64,000 bases of DNA from Gemmatimonadota bacterium (GTDB taxonomy: Bacteria; Gemmatimonadota; Gemmatimonadetes; Gemmatimonadales; GWC2-71-9), in contig QHUK01000014.1 of the NCBI GenBank assembly GCA_003222085.1, positions 1 to 64,000 of the forward strand, read 5' to 3'. The first letter of the stretch is position 1, and each line of letters opens with the position of its first letter. Shown here piece after piece: positions 25,944 to 37,515 of this stretch. The notes below the pieces were generated by a model. The model was not told where the DNA came from. It made no database searches and saw nothing but the letters and a program-made list of their open reading frames with translations. The position numbers and the translations under genes are program-made.

Positions 25944-26892
25944 CGAACAGTGCGCTGACTGACTGGTTCGAGTGCTCGTAGCCGATCGCCTTGGCCATCA
26001 GCCCCGCGATCGACAGCACTTTCAGCTTGTCGAACGTCCGCTCCTCGGGGATGCGGATCGTGTTGGTCACTGCCACCTCGTTGATGGCCGAGGCGCGGAG
26101 CCGCTCCACCGCCGGCCCAGACAAGAGCGCGTGCGACGCGAACGCATAGATCTTGCGCGCGCCGAGCCCCTTGAGCGCCGCCGCGGCCTCGGTGACCGTC
26201 CCCGCCGTGTCGATCATGTCGTCCGGGATGAGGCAGTCCTTGTCGGCCACCTCACCGACCACGTTCACGACCTCGGCCACGTTCGCGGAGGGCCGCCGCT
26301 TGTCGATGATCGCGAGCGAGGCGTTCAGCCGCTTCGCGAATCCCCGCGCCATCTTCGCCGACCCCACGTCGGGGGCCACCACCACGGGGTCGTACAGCTG
26401 CTTCTGGCGGAAGTGGCTCACGAACACCGGTGCCGCGTACAGATGGTCCACCGGAATGTCGAAGAACCCCTGCAGCTGATGGGAATGGAAATCCATCCCC
26501 AGCACGCGATCCGCGCCGGCCGCCGTGATCAGGTTCGCCATGAGCTTGGCGCTGATCGCCACCCGCGGCTGGTCCTTGCGGTCCTGGCGCGCGTAGCCGA
26601 AGTACGGCAGCACCGCCGTGATCCGCGCCGCGCTCGCCCGTCGCGCGGCGTCGATCAGGAACAACAGCTCCAGGTGGTTCTCCGCCGGCGGGTTGGTCGG
26701 CTGGATGATGAACACATCGCGGCCGCGCACGTTCTCGTCGATCTTGACGAAAATCTCCCCATCCGCGAAGCGGCGGATCGTCACCGCGCACAACGGCTGC
26801 CCCAAGTGCTCGGCCATCTCCTCGGCGAGCGGCCGGTTGGCCGTCCCGGCGAGGAGCAACAGCTGGCTCCGCGAGAGCGAGAGGTCCGCCAT
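25939..26892 (-). CDS. prs: Ribose-phosphate pyrophosphokinase
   Basis: Makes PRPP from ribose-5-phosphate and ATP. The 317-residue product has LLAGTANRPLAEEMAEHLG at the start, GEIFVKIDENVRGRDVFI, the flexible loop YARQDRK, MDFHSHQLQGFFDIPVDHL, the PRPP-binding loop DDMIDTAGT, and the C-terminal GLMAKAIGYEHSNQSVSALF. The track frame is open to 27657 but ATG 26892 gives the standard start. A weak AGGG precedes it. Confidence 0.96.
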   Translation of the reverse strand: MADLSLSRSQLLLLAGTANRPLAEEMAEHLGQPLCAVTIRRFADGEIFVKIDENVRGRDVFIIQPTNPPAENHLELLFLIDAARRASAARITAVLPYFGYARQDRKDQPRVAISAKLMANLITAAGADRVLGMDFHSHQLQGFFDIPVDHLYAAPVFVSHFRQKQLYDPVVVAPDVGSAKMARGFAKRLNASLAIIDKRRPSANVAEVVNVVGEVADKDCLIPDDMIDTAGTVTEAAAALKGLGARKIYAFASHALLSGPAVERLRASAINEVAVTNTIRIPEERTFDKLKVLSIAGLMAKAIGYEHSNQSVSALFD

Positions 26893-26936
26893 GGAAGCCC
26901 TGCAAAATAGACGGCAAACTGCGCGAAGCCAAGGGG

Positions 26937-27860
26937 TTACTTCTTGGCGGGTACCAGCGATCGACTGGCCGGCGTGATTCCGTCGACATCCCACGTGTTC
27001 ATGCGATAGACCGTCGATCCTTCGCCGCCCACGCCCGCGAGATGGCGCACGATGAATCCCGTCGCCCCGGAATCGCACGCGAGCGACAGCAGCACGCCCC
27101 GGCCGCCGCGCACGGTGAGCCGGCGGGCGGCGCGGAGCGCTTTGGTGGAGTCCACGTCCTTGGGCGTCGCGAACCCCGCGGCGGTAATGACCTTCAGCCG
27201 GTCGAGGTAGCGGGCGACGGCCGCGGAATCGGTTGCCCGCCCGTTCAACGTCCAATGCTTGCCGGCCCGCTTCAAGGTGTAGCGGTCCTTCCCGCGCACC
27301 ACATCCAGCCCCGCGATGCTGTCGGGCTCGAGCCCGGCGATGCGCTTGTCCCTCCACCCGTCGACGGGGCGGTCCGCCACGGAGGCGAGGCGGCCGCGCC
27401 AGAGATAGACGTGCGTGTCGCCCGGGCGACGGACGTAGACGCCCTGGAAGTCGGTGGAGCGCGTCCCGACAATGAGCTTGAGCAGCGGCTTCCCGCCGCG
27501 GGAGAGGCGCAACCACCGGCCGGCGGCGCTGTCCACGCCGAGACGGGCGAACGACGCCGGCTCCTGGGCGACGAGCTCGGGGCGGGCCGTATCCGCGAGC
27601 GCCTGAAACACCTCGCCCACCGCGTCGAGCGCCGCGCGGTGGCCATTCGCGCTCCACGCCGTAGGCGACTGCCGGGCCAGCACGATCGAGTCCGCGCCCT
27701 TGATGACGGTGACCGTGTCCACGTCCGTCTGGGAGAGCGCGGGCAGCGCAAGCGACCCGGTCACCGAGTCTGAGCCGCGCGACAGCAGCTCGCTACCGCC
27801 CCACAAGAGCAGCAGGACGACGAGGCCGACGGCGATGAGCTTGAGCTGCTTGGCGCTCAT
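26937..27860 (-). CDS. DUF4340 domain protein
   Basis: A 307-residue membrane-anchored protein. ATG 27860 begins KQLKLIAVGLVVLLLLWGGSELL, a single N-terminal membrane segment, then repeated beta-rich DUF4340 units (VDTVTVIKGADSIVLARQ ... AWSANG ...; IAGLDVVRGKDRYTLKRAGKHWTLNG). DUF4340 proteins usually lie behind GldG-type ABC permeases, as here: its start overlaps the stop of the permease fusion. The module may work in gliding-like or envelope processes, but the role is unproven. Confidence 0.88.
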   Translation of the reverse strand: MSAKQLKLIAVGLVVLLLLWGGSELLSRGSDSVTGSLALPALSQTDVDTVTVIKGADSIVLARQSPTAWSANGHRAALDAVGEVFQALADTARPELVAQEPASFARLGVDSAAGRWLRLSRGGKPLLKLIVGTRSTDFQGVYVRRPGDTHVYLWRGRLASVADRPVDGWRDKRIAGLEPDSIAGLDVVRGKDRYTLKRAGKHWTLNGRATDSAAVARYLDRLKVITAAGFATPKDVDSTKALRAARRLTVRGGRGVLLSLACDSGATGFIVRHLAGVGGEGSTVYRMNTWDVDGITPASRSLVPAKK

Positions 27861-30106
27861 GCCGGGCTGCCCGCGGCGAGCGGCCGATACGTCCGGCGCG
27901 TCATCTGACGCCGCCGCCACAGCCGGAGGATCCCGGCGCCGACCAACAGCACCGGCACGCCGATGACGTTGCCGTACTTGACCGCGCCACGCGTGGTCGC
28001 GCTCGTGAACACGAGCGGCGGCGGCGCGCGGTTCTTGGAGCGGATGGCGATCAGCGCGTCGTCCTGGGCGAGCCAGTCGATCGCGTTCTCGACGAACACG
28101 AGGTTCTCGGGGGAGTTGCGCGTGTAGCGGTCGCTCGCGAAGTCGCCGCTCCCGACCACCACGAGACGGCCGCGCGGGGCGCCCTTCGTGGTATCGGGTC
28201 CCGGCGCGCTCGCGAGCAGCGCCACGACCCGCCGTCGCAGGCTGTCGCGGCTGAACGCCCGCGACGGGTCGAGGAACGCCATCGTCTCCTGCACACCGCC
28301 GGCGCGGCTCGTGACCAGCAGCGGCGTCACCGTCCCGGCCGTGACAGGAGGCGTGTCGATCTGGCTCGTCCACGGCAGCAGCACGGCTTCGAGGTCGGCG
28401 TTCACCGGCGAGGCCTTCGTGCTGAGCGCCCGCAGCCAGAACGGATAGGGCACCAGCACCTGGCCGAACTGGGCCGGGATCCCGACCTGCACGTTCGACG
28501 CCAGGTCGTACACCATGTTGGAGGCGATCGAGACGCCGTACGGCTTGAGCAGCGCGTTCCACCCGACGCGCCGCGACGCCGCGAACGGCGGCCCCTGCTG
28601 GGAGAGCTGCAGTTGCATGCCGCCGGCCATCAGGAGCAGACTGCCCCCCCGGTCGAGGAACCCGCGCAGCCGGGTGACCTGGGCGTTGTCGAGCGAATCG
28701 GGCGTACCGGCGACGGCGATCACCCGAACGCCCGGGGCGATCGACGTGTCGGTCACACCGAAGGGGCGGACATCATAACGGCTCGCGAGCCGCTCGCGCA
28801 GCGCCTCGAAGCTGCGTTGGCCGCGCGCCGCCGCCGCATCGCTGATCTCGCCGAAGGCGATCACGGTTTTCTCTGGATGGGTCAGTGCCCGGATGTCGGA
28901 GGTGAGCCGGTACTCGAGATCGTTGGACTGCTGCACGAAGGGGATGGTCTTCACCCCGTCGGCGTGGCGGATCGCCAGACCCAGGTAGCCCTCCTTCACC
29001 TGCAGCTCCGCCTGCCCCAGCACGTTGAACTGGACGGGCGGGATCCCGAGGGTGCGGGCCTCCTTCATTGCGGCGCTGTCGCTCGCCGGGTCTGCGATGA
29101 CCACCTTCACCTTACCGCGCCCGGCCGCGCGGTAGTCGTTCAGGAGATCGTCGACGTCGCGCTTCAAGAACGCGACTTCGGGCGGCAGCGCCGCCGAAGC
29201 GAACAGCTTCAGGGTCACGAGGTCCGGGAGGGTGCGCAGCAGCTGACGCGTGGCGCGGGACAGTGTGAACGAATTCCCCGGCGTCAGATCGAGCCGGCCG
29301 CCGATGTGACGACCGAACAGGTTCACCACGATCGTCGCGAACGCCAGGAACACGGTGCCCAGCCGCAGCCGTCTCAGGGCCTCTCCGTGCGGCGTGACCC
29401 TGCGGGACTCGAGCGCGAAGTACGCGAAGACCAGGAACAGCACGGCGAGCGTGACGAAGTAAACCGCATCGCGCAGGTCGATCACGCCGCGGCCGATGCT
29501 CGAGAAGTGTGACAACACGCCGAGCGACGCGGCGATCGCCCCCAGCGAGGCCGGGAGACCCACGATCAGGGGATCGAGCCCGACGAGGATCAGCGCGAAC
29601 ATCACTGTCACGGCGAGAATGAAGGCGGTGATCTGGTTGCGCGTGGCGCTCGACGCCCAGACTCCGACGCCCCCGAGCCCGAGGATCAACAGGGCCGCGC
29701 CGACATATTGCGCAACCACGATCCCGAGCTGAGGCGCGGTGCCCAGCACGAGACCGAGCGGGATGGTGAGCGTGATCGCCAGCGCGAGCCAGAGGAAGAG
29801 CACCTGGCCGACGTACTTGCCGAGCAGCAGCTCCAGCTCGGTGATCGGCTGTGCCAGCACCACCTCGAGCGTACCCGAGCGGGCGTCTTCGGCGAGGGCG
29901 CGCATCGTTACCGCCGGCACGAGCAACAGGAGCACCCAGGGCAGGAAGTCGAACATCGGGCGCAGCGACGCGACGCCGTACAAGTCCAGTTGACGGAAGC
30001 AGAGGAAGCCGTTCACGGCGGTGAACACGACCAGCAGGATGTAGGCCGTCGGCTGGTCGAACAGCGCCTTCAGCTCGCGCCGTGCGATGGTCCACACCGG
30101 CCGCAT
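27857..30106 (-). CDS. ABC permease fused to GldG-type periplasmic domain
   Basis: A 749-residue fusion. Residues 1-235 are an ABC-2 type permease with six membrane segments and the RELKALFDQPTAYILLV and EDARSGTLEVVLAQPITE motifs (GldF-like). Then comes a GldG-type part: one membrane segment near 255, the ABC-type auxiliary domain (TPGNSFTLSRATRQLLRTLPDLVTLKLFAS), a central domain with GGSLLLMAGG, and a last membrane segment (VIGVPVLLVGAGILRLWRRR). In Bacteroidota gldF and gldG are separate genes. It lies between the ATPase and DUF4340 genes. Confidence 0.9.
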   Translation of the reverse strand: MRPVWTIARRELKALFDQPTAYILLVVFTAVNGFLCFRQLDLYGVASLRPMFDFLPWVLLLLVPAVTMRALAEDARSGTLEVVLAQPITELELLLGKYVGQVLFLWLALAITLTIPLGLVLGTAPQLGIVVAQYVGAALLILGLGGVGVWASSATRNQITAFILAVTVMFALILVGLDPLIVGLPASLGAIAASLGVLSHFSSIGRGVIDLRDAVYFVTLAVLFLVFAYFALESRRVTPHGEALRRLRLGTVFLAFATIVVNLFGRHIGGRLDLTPGNSFTLSRATRQLLRTLPDLVTLKLFASAALPPEVAFLKRDVDDLLNDYRAAGRGKVKVVIADPASDSAAMKEARTLGIPPVQFNVLGQAELQVKEGYLGLAIRHADGVKTIPFVQQSNDLEYRLTSDIRALTHPEKTVIAFGEISDAAAARGQRSFEALRERLASRYDVRPFGVTDTSIAPGVRVIAVAGTPDSLDNAQVTRLRGFLDRGGSLLLMAGGMQLQLSQQGPPFAASRRVGWNALLKPYGVSIASNMVYDLASNVQVGIPAQFGQVLVPYPFWLRALSTKASPVNADLEAVLLPWTSQIDTPPVTAGTVTPLLVTSRAGGVQETMAFLDPSRAFSRDSLRRRVVALLASAPGPDTTKGAPRGRLVVVGSGDFASDRYTRNSPENLVFVENAIDWLAQDDALIAIRSKNRAPPPLVFTSATTRGAVKYGNVIGVPVLLVGAGILRLWRRRQMTRRTYRPLAAGSPA

Positions 30107-30108
30107 CG

Positions 30109-31065
30109 CTAGGCCCCCTTTTGCGTGAGCTGCTGGAACAGGTCCTCGAGGGTCCCGGCCTGCCGGTGCAGCTCGTACAGCGTCCAGCCGCGGGATTGGG
30201 CGAGCGCGAAGATCTCGGGACGCAGGTCGCGCGAGCCGTCGGCGGTGAGCGTCACGGCGACCCGGCCGTCGACCGCGACGGGTGCCGGCGTCACCCGGCG
30301 AACGCCGGACAGCCGCCCGAGGGCTTCCGCGACACCCGCCCCGGCCGCCTCGACGGCGATTTCGATCGCCCCCGCCCCCGCTCCCGCCCCCGCCGCCTTG
30401 GCGATCAGCTGGTCCACCGGTCCGTCGGCCACGATCTTCCCCCGGCTGATGATCAACAGGCGGGAGCAGGTCTGCTGCACTTCGGAAAGCACGTGGGTCG
30501 AGAGGATGACGGTGCGGTCCTTGCCGAGCGCCCCGATCAGGCGACGGATCTCGACGCGCTGGTTGGGGTCGAGCCCCTCCGTCGGCTCGTCGAGCACGAG
30601 GAGGTCGGGGCGATGTAGAATCGCCTGTGCCAGGCCCACCCGCTGCCGGAACCCCTTCGACAGCTCCGCGATCGGCCGGTAGTAGACGCTCTCGATGCCG
30701 GTCGCCGCGACTGCGGCGTCCATCGCCTGCCCGCGGGGCGGGCCCGCGAGCTCGCGCAGGTCCGCGATGAAGGCGAGGTAGTCGTGGACCAGCATGTCTT
30801 CGTACAGGGGGTTGTTCTCGGCGAGGTACCCGATGCGGCGCTTCGCCGCCCGGCCTGAGTCCGCGAGCGGGACGCCGTCGAGGCTGATCGTGCCGGCGTC
30901 CGGCTCGTAAAACTGCGTGATCATGCGCATGGTCGTGGACTTGCCCGCCCCGTTCGGACCGAGGAAGCCCACCACCTGACCGCGGTCGATCGCAAATGAG
31001 ACCTGGTCGACCGCCGTAACGCCGCCGAATCGCTTAGAAATGCCGTCGACAGACAGGAAGGGCAT
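30109..31065 (-). CDS. ABC transporter ATP-binding protein, GldA-like
   Basis: A 318-residue ATPase with Walker A GPNGAGKST (36-44), signature LSKGFRQRV, Walker B LLVLDEPTEGLDP and the H-loop STHVLSEVQQ. The C-terminal 90 residues form a regulatory extension with a Gly/Ala run (AAGAGAGAGAIEIAVEAAGAG) and a DUF4162-like fold. It is the first gene of the ABC-permease/GldG-DUF4340 operon, 2 nt before the permease. Confidence 0.93.
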   Translation of the reverse strand: MPFLSVDGISKRFGGVTAVDQVSFAIDRGQVVGFLGPNGAGKSTTMRMITQFYEPDAGTISLDGVPLADSGRAAKRRIGYLAENNPLYEDMLVHDYLAFIADLRELAGPPRGQAMDAAVAATGIESVYYRPIAELSKGFRQRVGLAQAILHRPDLLVLDEPTEGLDPNQRVEIRRLIGALGKDRTVILSTHVLSEVQQTCSRLLIISRGKIVADGPVDQLIAKAAGAGAGAGAIEIAVEAAGAGVAEALGRLSGVRRVTPAPVAVDGRVAVTLTADGSRDLRPEIFALAQSRGWTLYELHRQAGTLEDLFQQLTQKGA

Positions 31066-31125
31066 ACGCGGACAGATGCTAACAGCCCCCCGCCCGGTTC
31101 TTCAAGCCCCCGCCTGGGGCGTTTC

Positions 31126-32265
31126 TTACAGAGACTTAAGGAAGGCGACGAGCGCCGCGCGGTCGGCCGGTGGCAGGGCCTTGAAGCGGTCGCGTGCGCC
31201 GGCCCCCTCCCCACCGTGCAGCTCGATCGCCTGCTCGAGCGTGGTCGCTCGGCCGTCGTGGAGGAAGTGCTCCGCACCGCGGAGGTCGAGGAGCGGCTCC
31301 GTGCGGAAGTCCGCCGGGGTGGCGAGGCCGAGGCAGATGTCGGCCAGCTCGGCTCCCATATCGTGCAGCAGCAGGTCGGTATAGGCGGCGAACGTCCGGT
31401 ACCGCAAGGCCGGCACCGGGCTGTCCCCGGTGCGGAGCGTCGGGATGTGGCAGGTCGCGCACCCGATCCGGGAGAAGAGGTCGCGGCCGCGCCGCCCGTC
31501 CTTGCCCACCTTCAACGGCGTCGGCGGCGCGAGGAAGCGCACGAAGTCGTCGGTGAGGTCGAGCGCCTCCTGGGTGATCTCGGGGTCGGCCGCGGGGTCG
31601 ACGCCGGCCGGGATCGGCTTGCCCCCGATGTCCTCCTCGGTCGGCTGCTGCGGGTTGGTGACGCTCATCTCCGCCGCGAACGCGCCCGCGTTGAACTCCC
31701 GCAGGGTGGGGACGAACGCTTTGCGGCCGAACCGGCCGATGCGGCCGTCCAGGGAGCGGTTGGGCCGTCCTCTGACCCCATCGTGGTTCCGGTCGCCGGG
31801 GTCCGCGTAGGCGAGGAGAACGGAGTCGGGCACGAGGTCGAGCAGGCCGCGGCCGAAGATGACCGGCGACGTCCGCATCGCCCGCGCCGTCGCCGACGGG
31901 GGAAAGGGCTCCTGGTCGATGCCGAGGGCCTGCTTGAGGGCGGGGGTGGTGTGCTGCTGAATCACCGGTCCCCCCTCCTGGGCGAGTGGGTCGCAGAAAG
32001 GACTGTGGAACGCGGTAGCGTGGACTTCGACTTCGTCGCCGCGCCCGCCCGCCGGATCCTCGTGGCACTCGCCGCAGCCGGTCGCGTTGAAGAGGGGACC
32101 GAGCCCCGTCTCGGGTGTGAACACGCTGTCGAACACGACCTTCCCCCGGTTGAACCGGTCGCGCTCCGTCTTCGAGAGCTGGGGGAGGGGATCGCCCGGC
32201 TTGACGGGCTTCTGACAGCCTACCGCGACGAGTAAGAGAGCGACCGCGACCCGCGGCCGGGTCAC
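31126..32265 (-). CDS. Di-heme oxidoreductase-like lipoprotein (DHOR family)
   Basis: A 379-residue protein. GTG 32265 overlaps the previous stop (GTGA) and gives a lipoprotein signal (VALLLVAVGC). Two c-type heme sites are visible, CGECH at 64-68 and CATCH at about 282. The sequence FNATGCGECHEDPAGG and the later DLLLHDMGAELAD and LRTEPLLDLRG-like segment fit the putative thiol oxidoreductase/di-heme family (DUF1111, PF06537). It is likely periplasmic-facing. Electron partner unknown. Confidence 0.88.
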   Translation of the reverse strand: MTRPRVAVALLLVAVGCQKPVKPGDPLPQLSKTERDRFNRGKVVFDSVFTPETGLGPLFNATGCGECHEDPAGGRGDEVEVHATAFHSPFCDPLAQEGGPVIQQHTTPALKQALGIDQEPFPPSATARAMRTSPVIFGRGLLDLVPDSVLLAYADPGDRNHDGVRGRPNRSLDGRIGRFGRKAFVPTLREFNAGAFAAEMSVTNPQQPTEEDIGGKPIPAGVDPAADPEITQEALDLTDDFVRFLAPPTPLKVGKDGRRGRDLFSRIGCATCHIPTLRTGDSPVPALRYRTFAAYTDLLLHDMGAELADICLGLATPADFRTEPLLDLRGAEHFLHDGRATTLEQAIELHGGEGAGARDRFKALPPADRAALVAFLKSL

Positions 32266-32621
32266 GGTGTGCTCACCGCGAGCTTTTCGATGCGATCGGC
32301 GACCAGCCCCGTGGGGGTGCGTCGACACTCGGTGCGCACGACGTCGCCGGGCTTCAAGTCGGCGAGGCGGGGCGCCCCGCCGGCGGCCACGAGCTGTGTC
32401 GTCGGTGCCGTGGTCATCCGCACGACCCGCAGGGACATACCGACCCCGGTGATCAGCTCGAGCGTACCGGTCCGCGCGTTGACGGCGCGAATGGTGCCGC
32501 GGTAGGTGTACGACGCCGCCGGCTGCGCCGAGTTGAGCGCGCGCCAATCCGCCGGGGCGGAGGTGATCAGCGGCACCAGCAGGATGGCGGTCAGCGCCGC
32601 CGTTCGGATCTCACGTCGCAT
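32262..32621 (-). CDS. Small exported protein, DUF5666-like
   Basis: A 119-residue protein with a signal peptide (IRTAALTAILLVPLITSAPA). The remainder is beta-rich (YTYRGTIRAVNARTGTLELIT, LADLKPGDVVRTECRRTPTGLVADRI), as in OB-like DUF5666/copper-associated proteins. It contains no CXXC pair. Its stop overlaps the start of the di-heme lipoprotein, so the two may act together. Confidence 0.65.
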   Translation of the reverse strand: MRREIRTAALTAILLVPLITSAPADWRALNSAQPAASYTYRGTIRAVNARTGTLELITGVGMSLRVVRMTTAPTTQLVAAGGAPRLADLKPGDVVRTECRRTPTGLVADRIEKLAVSTP

Positions 32622-32690
32622 GCGCGCCTCCAGGGTCGCGTTCTTCGACTCGCATTGTAGGCGGTCGGACCGGACGGCGTCAACCGTGGC

Positions 32691-34982
<2,292 letters not shown>

Positions 34983-35017
34983 GAGGTGAGGAGGAGGCTG
35001 CGACGAGTCATCGAGTC

Positions 35018-36763
35018 CTAGTATTCCAGCTCGTGCCGGGTGTACACCTCACCCCGGCGCACCACCAGCGCGATCCGGCGGACGTTGCGGATCTCGGCGA
35101 GCGGATCGGCGTCCAGCACGACCAGGTCGGCCACGGCGCCGGCGGTGACGGTGCCGGTGCTGTCGAGCCCGAGCGCCCGGGCCGCGCTCGCGGTCGCGGC
35201 GACGAGCACATCGCGCGGTGCGAGGCCCGACGCCTGCATCGCCTCGAGCTCCATGAACACCGACGCGCCGTGCAGCGTCAGCGGGTTGCCGGCATCGGTG
35301 CCGAGGGCGACGGGAATGCCGGCGTCGTGGACCCGTTTGAGGTTCGCCTGCGCCTGGGCGAACGATCGCCCGGTCCGGGCGGTGCGCTCCTCGAGCGCGG
35401 CGCTGCTGGGTCGCTGCGCCGGAGCCACGGTGTCGGTCGCGAGCGCCCTGGCGCGGGTCGCGGGATCGACGCACGCCAGCGGCTGCCGCTCGCCAGCGAA
35501 GTGTCGCGCCGCCACCTGGCGATAGCCATCGGGGACCATGAGCGTCGGGACGTAGATCGTGCCCTGGCGCCGGGCGAGGGTCAGGAACTCGTCGTCCACG
35601 GGAGCGGTCCAAACGGAGTGTACCAGCACCCGCGCCCCGGCACGCAGCGCGTCTTTCGCTTCCCACAGGCCCGTGGCGTGCACGATGAGGGGCAGCCCGA
35701 CCTTGCGAGCTTCGTCGCCGGCGGCGCGCACCAGGGCGGACACGCGCGCCGTGTCGGGCGGCTGCGGCGGCATGATGTACCACACCTTGATGGCCGCGGC
35801 ACCCCACGTCTTGTGCGCGCGTACCGCCTGCCGCACGGTGGCCTCGTCCGCCATATAGATGAATTGGCGTTGGTCGGGCAGGTTGAGCCAGAAGTCGATG
35901 GTCGAGAGGAGCGACCCGGCGGCCCTGACCCGCGGGGCCGTCGTGCTCCGGGCCGTCCGCTCCTGGAGCTCGAGGGTCCAGGGATAACCGCCCACGTCGA
36001 AGACCGAGGTGACGCCGCTGCACAAGTAGGAGCGGAAGAACCGTTCGGGTCGGGCGTGCAGCTCCGCCTCGACCACCTCGTAGGGGTAGCGATCCCGCAG
36101 GTCCAACGCGTCGGGTCGGCCGTCGACCCAGCCCGTTTGGGAGAAGTGTACGTGAGTGTCGATCAATCCCGGGATGATCCATTTGCCGGTGGCGCTCACG
36201 GTGTCGGCGTCGGCCGGCACCGGGCAGGTGGCGCGCGGGCCCGCGCAGGCGATCCGGCCCTCACGCATCACGACGACGGCGTTCCGGACCGCCGCCGCGG
36301 CGGTGCCGTCCACGAGCGTGGCGCCGACGATCGCGATCGGTGGGGGCGCCGCGTCGGGAGTCGGGAAGGCGGTCGTCACCGCAACCTTCCAGCCTGCGGG
36401 CGTCCGGACCAGCACGCGCTCGCTCACGCCGCGTGCGCTGCCGCTCGAGTCGACGACGCGGTAGCGGTACACGCCGTACGCCACGTCCGGCGTCACGGGT
36501 ACGATGCGGAAGTGCGTCGCGACGAGCGTGTCCGGCCAGCCGGCGCCGGCTCCCCGGGCGAACTCCTCGTATCCCTGGCGGAGCCCGTCCGGACCCACGC
36601 GGGCGAGCGCCGGCGTCTGGAGGTAGTGGGAGAGGTAAGCCGCGCGATCGCGCGCGTGGATCGCTGCGATGTTGTCGCGGAAGGCGTCGAGCGGCGCGCC
36701 CTGACCTGGGAGCGGAGCGGCGGTGGGGAGCAGGCCGAGCGCGACGGCGACGATCGGTCTCAA
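35018..36763 (-). CDS. Exported amidohydrolase with N-terminal SnoaL-like domain
   Basis: A 581-residue protein. TTG 36763 overlaps the SGNH stop (TTGA) and gives a signal peptide (RPIVAVALGLLPTAAPLPGQG). Residues 30-140 look like a SnoaL/DUF4440 domain (DNIAAIHARDRAAYLSHY ... VRTPAGWKVAVTTAF). Then the amidohydrolase fold follows: DTHVHFSQ metal site, IKVWYIMPP with a candidate carboxylated lysine, VHATG, LVHSVW and GTDAGNP. Members hydrolyse imide, dipeptide or related bonds; substrate unknown. Neighbouring peptidase-type genes suggest peptide breakdown. Confidence 0.87.
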   Translation of the reverse strand: MRPIVAVALGLLPTAAPLPGQGAPLDAFRDNIAAIHARDRAAYLSHYLQTPALARVGPDGLRQGYEEFARGAGAGWPDTLVATHFRIVPVTPDVAYGVYRYRVVDSSGSARGVSERVLVRTPAGWKVAVTTAFPTPDAAPPPIAIVGATLVDGTAAAAVRNAVVVMREGRIACAGPRATCPVPADADTVSATGKWIIPGLIDTHVHFSQTGWVDGRPDALDLRDRYPYEVVEAELHARPERFFRSYLCSGVTSVFDVGGYPWTLELQERTARSTTAPRVRAAGSLLSTIDFWLNLPDQRQFIYMADEATVRQAVRAHKTWGAAAIKVWYIMPPQPPDTARVSALVRAAGDEARKVGLPLIVHATGLWEAKDALRAGARVLVHSVWTAPVDDEFLTLARRQGTIYVPTLMVPDGYRQVAARHFAGERQPLACVDPATRARALATDTVAPAQRPSSAALEERTARTGRSFAQAQANLKRVHDAGIPVALGTDAGNPLTLHGASVFMELEAMQASGLAPRDVLVAATASAARALGLDSTGTVTAGAVADLVVLDADPLAEIRNVRRIALVVRRGEVYTRHELEY

Positions 36764-37515
36764 AGCTTCGCGGCGTGACGCCACCGCTCTGCGATGACGG
36801 CATGTCCGGCGGGCGTGGGGTGGACGCCATCGGCGGCCCAGTACTGCGGGGCGATCTTCCGCGCCAATTCGTCGAACACCTGCTGGAGTGGCACGAACGC
36901 CGCTCCCGCGCGGTGGGCGACGCGCTCGGCTGCCGCCCGACGCTGGTCGAATTCCGGAAACCACCGATCGTCCACGGCGCCGCAGCGCAGCACGAACGGC
37001 TCGAGCACGATGAGCCGCGCGCGCGGCAGGGTGCGCCGGGTCTCATCGAGCAGGGCGGCGTACTGATTCTCGTAGTCCTCGACGGTGCCGGTGTAACCCT
37101 TCCCGAGCTTGTGCCAGAAATCGTTCACGCCGATCAGGATGCTCAGCACGTCCGGTGCCAGAGCCAGCGTGTCGGCGGCCCACCGCGCCGCGAGGTCCGG
37201 TACTTTGTTGCCGCTGACGCCGCGATTGTAGAACCTCAGGCCACGATCGGGGTGTGACGCGAGCGCGGCTGAAGCGACGAGCAGCGGATACCCCGAGCCG
37301 AGGGCGCGCGCCGCGTTCGGGTCGGTGGCGGCTCGGTCCCGACCGGCGTCGGTGATCGAGTCGCCCTGGAAGAGGATCACGGTGCCGTCCGCCGGCGGAT
37401 GAGACCGAGTCCGGGGCCCGTCGGCTCGCCCTGTGTGGGGCCAGAGGCCGGCGCCGACGAGCGTGCCGGCAGCGCTTACGAACTCGCGTCGCGTGACGTC
37501 GTGGGTCATCCTCAT
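36760..37515 (-). CDS. Tat-exported SGNH/GDSL hydrolase
   Basis: A 251-residue esterase-like enzyme. ATG 37515 overlaps the hydrolase stop (ATGA); the N-terminus carries TRREFVSAAGTLVGAG, a twin-arginine signal. The four SGNH blocks are visible: FQGDSITDAG (Ser), NRGVSGNKV (Gly), GVNDFWH (Asn) and DGVHPTPAGH (Asp/His). It probably deacylates carbohydrate or lipid esters in the periplasm. Confidence 0.9.
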   Translation of the reverse strand: MRMTHDVTRREFVSAAGTLVGAGLWPHTGRADGPRTRSHPPADGTVILFQGDSITDAGRDRAATDPNAARALGSGYPLLVASAALASHPDRGLRFYNRGVSGNKVPDLAARWAADTLALAPDVLSILIGVNDFWHKLGKGYTGTVEDYENQYAALLDETRRTLPRARLIVLEPFVLRCGAVDDRWFPEFDQRRAAAERVAHRAGAAFVPLQQVFDELARKIAPQYWAADGVHPTPAGHAVIAERWRHAAKL

